Assembly: GCF_949628265.1 (NCBI RefSeq)
Contig: NC_088787.1
Coordinates: 33,034,844-33,098,843, forward strand
Direction of reading: 5' to 3'
Length of the DNA: 64,000 bases
Source of the DNA: Cloeon dipterum
Taxonomy: Eukaryota; Arthropoda; Insecta; Ephemeroptera; Baetidae
Part shown: positions 58,167 through 64,000 of the stretch, one piece after another
Layout of the letters: each line of letters begins with the position of its first letter
Numbering within the stretch: position 1 is the stretch's first letter
Made by a program: the position numbers and the translations under genes
Notes under the pieces: generated by a model
The model's database searches: none
What the model saw: only the letters and a program-made list of their open reading frames with translations
What the model was told of the DNA's origin: nothing

Positions 58167-58211
58167 ATGACGACGGCATGACTCACGCGTAAATCAGGAA
58201 TGACGACATAG
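58167..58211 (+). promoter_or_regulatory. Three mini-uORFs upstream of testin
   Basis: Within 45 nt lie ATG-ACG-ACG-GCA-TGA (58167-58181), ATG-ACT-CAC-GCG-TAA (58178-58192) and ATG-ACG-ACA-TAG (58200-58211). The stop of the first overlaps the start of the second. They end 53 nt before the testin ATG. If included in the mRNA they should reduce or gate translation of testin. Confidence 0.55.
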
Positions 58212-58264
58212 ACTCGGGCTCAGGGGAGAAAATCCGTTGACACAGAGACAGAGGCTGCGTAAAG

Positions 58265-61200
58265 ATGAGCACCAGACTGGCGGAGCAGGGCTCCTCCACC
58301 CCGGGGTGGGTGCGCGACCTTGAGGAGCGACGGCTGCAGGTAAGAATACCGGATTAAATCCTTTCTCTACACGCACAGCAAAATTTATTCAGCCGGTTTT
58401 GATCCTTTTATTGCTTTCTCTACCACGCAACACGTGTTTTACCTCACGTTCCATTCTATATGTATGCATAGCAAATTTTTCACATTTTTTCTGTTTTGGT
58501 CTGGCAATAATAATTGTATGCATATAATATATGCAATGTCCGTGAAGTAAGATTTAATATTTTTTTGCAGCCGCACAAATTGGCACATGAAGTCGGTGCT
58601 GGGGCGCCGTGTTTGACCTGTGCTGCAGCATGCCCTGGCTTGGATTTGCACTTTTGGAGGTGTGTGTGGTTTGTTTTATATTACTTTTGTATATTATATT
58701 TTTTATTATTGAAATCAGGCGACATTTCTTAATTAAAAGCACGATTTTTTTATTTTATTTTTGCCACTATCATTTTTGAGTTAAAATTTTTTATATTTGT
58801 TTGTTTGTTTATAATGAAACAAGAACAATAATTATTCGTACTCTGTTTACTATAGGACTTCTTAATATTGATCCTTAGAAATAGCTATCACATTATCCTT
58901 TATTTTAATTTTCAACTCTAAAAGAATCTTTACTCTTGGACATTACAGGAATTTACCAAATAAATATTTAATATATCCATCTAGTTTGGTAAAAAAAAAA
59001 TGTATGCCGGTCTCAAATACTTAAAAACAGTCCAAATAACTAATTTGACCTTGCTTTTATGCCGCATTTAAAATGTACCCCGGAGCAATCTCGTCTCCTC
59101 TCATTCCCACAAATCATAATTACACCAAGCATCCTCTGGTGGTTCACAGAAAGTCATGTCGCAATTGCAAATGCAGTAAAGAGAAGCACGATGTGATCGA
59201 TGACAGTGGCTCCAACCAGTTTGAAATACTGCTCGGAGCAGGAAACAAGAAACCAACATGTGAGTGCTCGCAATAATGTTCTGAATTTTTCGTTGGAAAT
59301 AAAATTAATTACACCGATGCGCTGGCACGCCTACCATGCATGCAAGCGGACACTAATCATCCTTTTTCCTTTGTGCCAGACAAACTTCACATTGGTAAGG
59401 ATGACGACAAAGAAAACTTGCTCTCGTTTGAGTGGCTACCGCCGGGAATAACACCGGATGTGGTGAGTTTTACATATGCGTGATATTGTGTGAATCACAA
59501 CATTTTTGAGAATTTAAAATTTTCCCCTCTTAGAATTTTGTAGCATAGTTTGTTACACTAATGGGTGTAATAATTAAATATTACCTTAATAAAAAAACAA
59601 TGATTAATAAATAAATTTCAAACTATCGTGATAAGGTTACATATTTCCCAATAATTGAAATCTAATGTTTACTCAAACCACGTTAGTCTTACTTAGTAGT
59701 CGTTTTTTTTTTTCAAGAGAATTCAATGTTGTAATTTGTCTGCTGCTTCTAACAACAATTTAATGCTCAGGCTCCTTGTGAGGTATTATAAAAGCACTTT
59801 ATCATCTTAAGCGTTGAATTTTTTCAGGCCGAGCTGTACATGAAAGGAATCCCAGAAGCGCTGCGTCCAATAAGCGGCTCGGAAGGCGCTCAGAAGCGCA
59901 GGGAAAAACTCGAACGACAGGTTCCGATGCACGACTTGGACCCCAGCAAGTGTCACTCGCTGACCGAGGAAGAGGTCGTTGGCCTCGAGAACTACCGCCA
60001 GCACCTGAAAGAGGGAGCCGTGGGCCAGGGCCGGGTGGCCACTCTGGCGGCCATGCTCAAGGAGCTGGGCATGAACTACGGCGCCCTGGCCAAGGACGGA
60101 TCGGTCATCATGGGCATGCCGCTCGCCACCGCCGACAACCGGCAGCAGGTGAAAAGCAACCAGCAGCAAGCGGGCAAGGGAGCGTTTCTGGAGAAAATGC
60201 TGGTCGGCGACGCTAACTCCAATCTTCAAGTTCCTGCCGCCGTCGACGCAGAGGCGGAAACGGATTTCTTCCCGCCGCCTCCTTCGCCGCACACCCTGGA
60301 GCAGTTGCAGAGTACTGAACCGCCCAATTTCAATCCCGAGAACTCGGCGCCGAATTTCCTAAAGAGGCCAAGTGCCTACCTGCCCATTCCGTATGGTCCC
60401 CCGAGAAACGCCGCGCTCGAAAATGCAAATGATGAAACGCGTCCTGACATAACAAACGAGAATTGCGTTGCCCCTGAAGTGGAGGAAACGCCAAAGAAGC
60501 CAATCAACCTGGCGGACGTGAAGACTCCGGCCCTTGTCCCCAAGGAGAATACAAACGTGCCAATCCGCGCCGAACGCTTTGACAATAACAACGCCGACGG
60601 AGACCTGCCTGGTGACTTGGCAGGGCTACAACTGACCGGCCCAGCCTTCGAGGGTGGCCAGGCTAAGTGCAGAGAGTGCAACTTGCCCGCGGCGCCGGGC
60701 GATGTGATCGTCACCGCCGAAAGAGCTGGTCCTGGCCAGTTCTGGCACCCTGCCTGCTTCGTCTGCAGTACTTGCAAAGTAACGAATTAAATTCAATATT
60801 CGTTTCAGTAATTAAAAATGATGGAAAATTTTCAGGAACTTCTGGTCGATTTGATTTACTTCCACAAAGGAGATAAGCTGTTTTGCGGTCGCCACTTTGC
60901 AGAAGAAGTCAACATTCCTAGGTGCCATGCTTGTGATGAGGTAAATAAAATGCTTTAATTAATTTAAAAATACTTAACTCAGAATTAAAAGTATCCACGT
61001 ATTTTTTACTTCATATAAATATTTTGCCTTGATTAATGGTTTAGTGTTCGCAATCAATATAAAATATCTTTCTCCAAAAATGTTGACCGCATTTTTTTAA
61101 TATCGCGGAGTGGAACATCAATTTTCCTTTATTTTTTATGAAAATAAATTCGTTCATAATTTCATTGTGGCCAAATTTTGTTGCCTTTGAAATATGGTTC

Positions 61201-61802
61201 AATTAATAACATCAATGATAAAATAAAATCATTTTTCTGGAGTGGAATTTTTAATTTAATCTTTGCATGCCACGTGTACTGATAAAAAACGCGTGTATTT
61301 AAACCAATGATTTATTCAATTTGATCGCTAATTTCATTTAAATGTTTTATTTTTAGTTAATATTTACTACTGAGTATACTTTGGCTGAAGAAAAATATTT
61401 CCACGTGCGCCACTTCTGCTGCATCGAGTGCGACACGCCGTTGGCTGGACTGAAGTACATCTCGCGAGAAGGACAACCATGCTGTTTGGCCTGCTATGAG
61501 GCAAAGTTCTCCAAGGTGACGATATAATAGCGCATTGTTCGCACTTTCAGAAAATTAACTTGTTTTTATTTTTAAATCGTGTGTAGGTGTGCAACACATG
61601 CAATAAATTGATCGGGCCCAGTGAGAGCAGTGTGATATGGCAGGAGCTGCACTGGCACGCCAGAGAAGAGTGCTTCTGCTGTTTCAACTGCAAGAAAAGT
61701 TTGCTGAACAACAAGTTTGCCGTCAAGGAGAAGCAGAGTCTGTGTAGCAAAGCGTGCATTGAGGCGTTTTTGAGGTCACGTGTAGCCGTAACAGATTTGT
61801 GA
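58265..61802 (+). CDS. TES: Testin, PET and triple LIM domain protein
   Basis: Eight coding exons: 58265-58339, 58571-58659, 59150-59259, 59380-59462, 59828-60778, 60836-60940, 61357-61515, 61587-61802; 595 aa. Testin is a cytoplasmic adaptor at focal adhesions, cell junctions and actin, where PET and LIM regions bind cytoskeletal partners. Order: N-terminal Cys-rich region with [18 protein letters not shown] and [12 protein letters not shown] (about 33-75), diagnostic for testin over Prickle; PET domain (about 107-200, [39 protein letters not shown]); a long Pro/Ala/Asn-rich linker (about 200-398); LIM1 (about 400-461, [20 protein letters not shown]), LIM2 (465-524) and LIM3 (525-590). It is much longer than human testin (421 aa), all from the linker in the GC-rich 951-nt exon 5. 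The protein ends VTDL, a class I PDZ-ligand type terminus. Confidence 0.95.
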
Positions 61803-62803
61803 GCTTCCCATATAGTTTTGTCTCTCTATTGAAAAAAAATCATGCCTCGCAATTAAAACCATTTATTCAGTGAAATATAAAACCTTTTGGTTAGTTGCAT
61901 GATCTATAAAGTGTACCAAAAATGGTGACGACCCCATTTAAATTTCTGAATTTCTCATTATAGTATATATTTGTATTTTATAATTTTACAAATAAAAAGG
62001 GAACCTAAATTATAATTGAACCAAATAATACTATGTGTGCATTATTTTCCAGTTATGTAAGTTGAACATTAGTTTTAGACAAATAAGTAAAAAAGAACAC
62101 AATGAACCTAAATGCAGTTCCAAAATTGTTGTGTGGCTCCTGAAAGTGCCATACATAAATTTAAGAATCATTCTCAAGAGCGATAAAATATATACGCCAT
62201 ACTTCGTATTTTCAACTTTTTGTATTGTTAATTCGGTTCATTCATAACATTATCGATGACTGTTAAAAACGAAAAAAATCAATAGTTAAAATGGGATTTG
62301 CTCTCGTTGATTTAAGAAACATTAAATATTATCTCTCTTTTTCCTAACATTGTTTTAATAATTATAATATTTATTTACAACAAACCTCGAGTGTAAACAT
62401 TTCTACTCAGATAGAGGGGAAAATAAAGTTTGCTTAATGTAATAAAATTGACCGATAAGAAGAAATCTGGTTTTCCCACTATTTCTCTGTGATTTTCAGC
62501 GTTACAAAGAATTCAAAACCATCCTCGTGCCAGGCGTCAGAAATGTTTGGTTATCCTCCTGACGTAGTACCCCCTTCCATTCCCGCGCTTACAGCGCAGT
62601 GTACTAAAAGGGTCAAAATGAAATAAATATTTATCAGCCACTATGATAAGAGTCCAGAGCGCTCAGAAATCAAGCGAAATAATCACATTTCTTTCGTCAT
62701 ATTGATGATCTCCATTGTTTGATCTTGGTTGGTGACGGAAAATAATGCAATACATTAGGTGAATCATGTTGACTAGAGTGGTGGGAGTCGTTACACAGGC
62801 GAA
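61803..62803. other. Testin 3' UTR and intergenic DNA
   Basis: AT-rich DNA. AATAAA-type signals near 61990 may end the testin message. No further gene is seen before the PP1 promoter. Confidence 0.5.
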
Positions 62804-62811
62804 TGACGTCA
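62804..62811 (+). promoter_or_regulatory. Palindromic CRE in PP1 promoter
   Basis: TGACGTCA followed by a GC-rich stretch, 166 nt upstream of the PP1 ATG. This position fits a proximal promoter or early leader. Binding by CREB/ATF-type factors is inferred. Confidence 0.45.
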
Positions 62812-62976
62812 CGCTCGGCTCTGGCTGGCTCTGTCAAAGCAAGCTGCCATTTTCGAGTAGGGACATAGAGAAGACGCCTCCTACAGAAAACATATTTGAA
62901 TCCAGTTTTACCAAGACCATCGGGCGTCGAAGACATTCATTCTCTAGTGCAAAACAATCTAGAGTGACAGCAGAGA

Positions 62977-63544
62977 ATGGCCGAAACGGATAAATTGAAT
63001 ATCGACAACATTATAGGCCGACTTTTAGAAGGTAAGACCGGGCTAACTAGAACGCCGTAATAACGTTTCAAAGGCGGCCAAACTTAGGGATTTTCGGTGT
63101 TTTTGTCGGCGGACGACCTCGTTCGGCGTCATTTTCTCCAATTTCGGCGTTTTAGCACCGAAATTAGTGCAGAAATCGCGGCGCTCCGTGGCAAAAACAC
63201 CTCGCCGCTCAATGTAAATAAACAAGTGCGATGACAATCGAGCCCATTGTATTGCAAACAAAGAGTCCCGAATGCACCGCCAATTTCAACAGTTCCGCTT
63301 TCAAGTTGGCGTTTTCGTTTGGGGAGGAACCAGTTACCTAATTTGTGCATCAATCGGCTCTTTTGGATGCTCTTTGGCAGAGTTATCTGAATTGCTAAAT
63401 CATCTTTTTCAGTTCGCGGAGCTCGTCCTGGGAAAAATGTGCAGTTGACGGAGGCGGAGATCAGAGGACTCTGTTTGAAGTCCCGAGAAATTTTCCTGTC
63501 CCAGCCCATCCTCTTAGAATTAGAAGCACCACTCAAAATATGCG
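62977..63544 (+). CDS. Serine/threonine protein phosphatase PP1 catalytic subunit (5' part)
   Basis: Two exons, 62977-63031 and 63413-63544, coding for the first 62 residues plus one base. The gene continues past the window after donor GCG|GTAAGT. The start [18 protein letters not shown], then [45 protein letters not shown], is the nearly invariant N-terminus of PP1 alpha/beta/gamma-type subunits. PP1 is a metal-dependent phosphatase directed by regulatory subunits in the nucleus and cytoplasm. The metal-binding GDxHG motif should start the next exon, since the visible part stops exactly at its first Gly. The N-terminus ([14 protein letters not shown]) is closer to the alpha/gamma type (fly Pp1alpha-96A or 87B group) than to the beta (flapwing) type, but the partial sequence does not settle which. 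Confidence 0.96.
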
Positions 63545-64000
63545 GTAAGTCTCTTCTTTTAATTAATTGCGATCTCGCTCTTTCCTCTGGGAGTGGCACT
63601 CATGGCTGATCTTGAATTGTTCTCCTTCAATGCAATTTTCAAGGACATGAATAAAACCCTTTTTTCCGCGTTGTTTACAAACTAGAAGGATCTCAGTTAA
63701 AAAAGCACGCTTAATTTATGTACTGAAGCATTAGCATTCTCACTTGGAAAATGTGAGAAAATTAACAACAGTTGCAACAATTCATATGGAGATGCAAAGC
63801 AAACAAAATGATTTACAACCACGTGAAAATAATTATTTGCCAAGATAAGAGCCGGCATCTTTTCGAAACTGGAAGATAGCACAGCTCTTTTCTTAAAATT
63901 TAACTTGTGACTCAAATAATATCTATTCGTTTGTGGGTTATTTTAAAAATCTAGATTCATAAAAATTCCCTGATGTGTTTATTATTTAAGCTGAAACAAA
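63545..64000 (+). other. PP1 intron 2 (to window edge)
   Basis: Follows a good donor; AT-rich, with no further PP1 exon before the window ends. Confidence 0.8.

Noticed and set aside
59807..60292. 161-codon minus-strand frame
   Set aside because: Antisense of the GC-rich testin PET exon; no domain.

Overview
This window is nuclear DNA of an animal, most likely an insect. Genes are split by short GT-AG introns (often 50-110 nt), intergenic DNA is AT-rich, and the proteins (CHD1, testin with an N-terminal Cys-rich region, PP1 catalytic subunit, mitochondrial uS11, GPN2, PSMG3) resemble arthropod orthologues. The species cannot be fixed from sequence alone. All exon models below were read by eye from splice signals, reading phase and remembered family motifs; no search was run.

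Layout. 1-6.46 kb: no gene recognised. 6.46-9.82 kb, minus strand: a complete 12-exon cullin-3-like gene (798 aa) that keeps the neddylation-site context but is unusually divergent. 9.8-37.5 kb: about 27 kb with no convincing host gene. It holds a perfect 327-bp tandem duplication (20.12-20.78 kb) and a full-length Ty3/Gypsy LTR retrotransposon (21,082-26,572) with apparently identical 605-bp LTRs and open gag and pol frames. Gag and pol are joined by a textbook -1 frameshift heptamer at the gag stop. At 37.56-37.90 kb, minus strand, lies the first coding exon of a type II membrane protein resembling colmedin/gliomedin. Its downstream exons are not visible, so the gene-poor block may be its giant first intron.

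40.0-63.5 kb is compact and entirely plus strand: PSMG3 (proteasome assembly chaperone 3), GPN2 (GPN-loop GTPase, starting 1 nt after the PSMG3 stop), MRPS11, CHD1 (22 coding exons, 1,736 aa), testin (8 coding exons, 595 aa), and the first two coding exons of a PP1 catalytic subunit gene that runs off the right edge.

Most of the plus-strand genes are housekeeping genes: proteasome assembly, RNA polymerase assembly/transport, mitochondrial translation, chromatin remodelling and protein dephosphorylation. Testin is a focal-adhesion/actin adaptor. The main points of interest are the divergent Cul3 paralogue, the young CsRn1/Kabuki-like retrotransposon and its recoding signal, the 1-nt PSMG3/GPN2 junction, three mini-uORFs before testin, and the possible giant intron.
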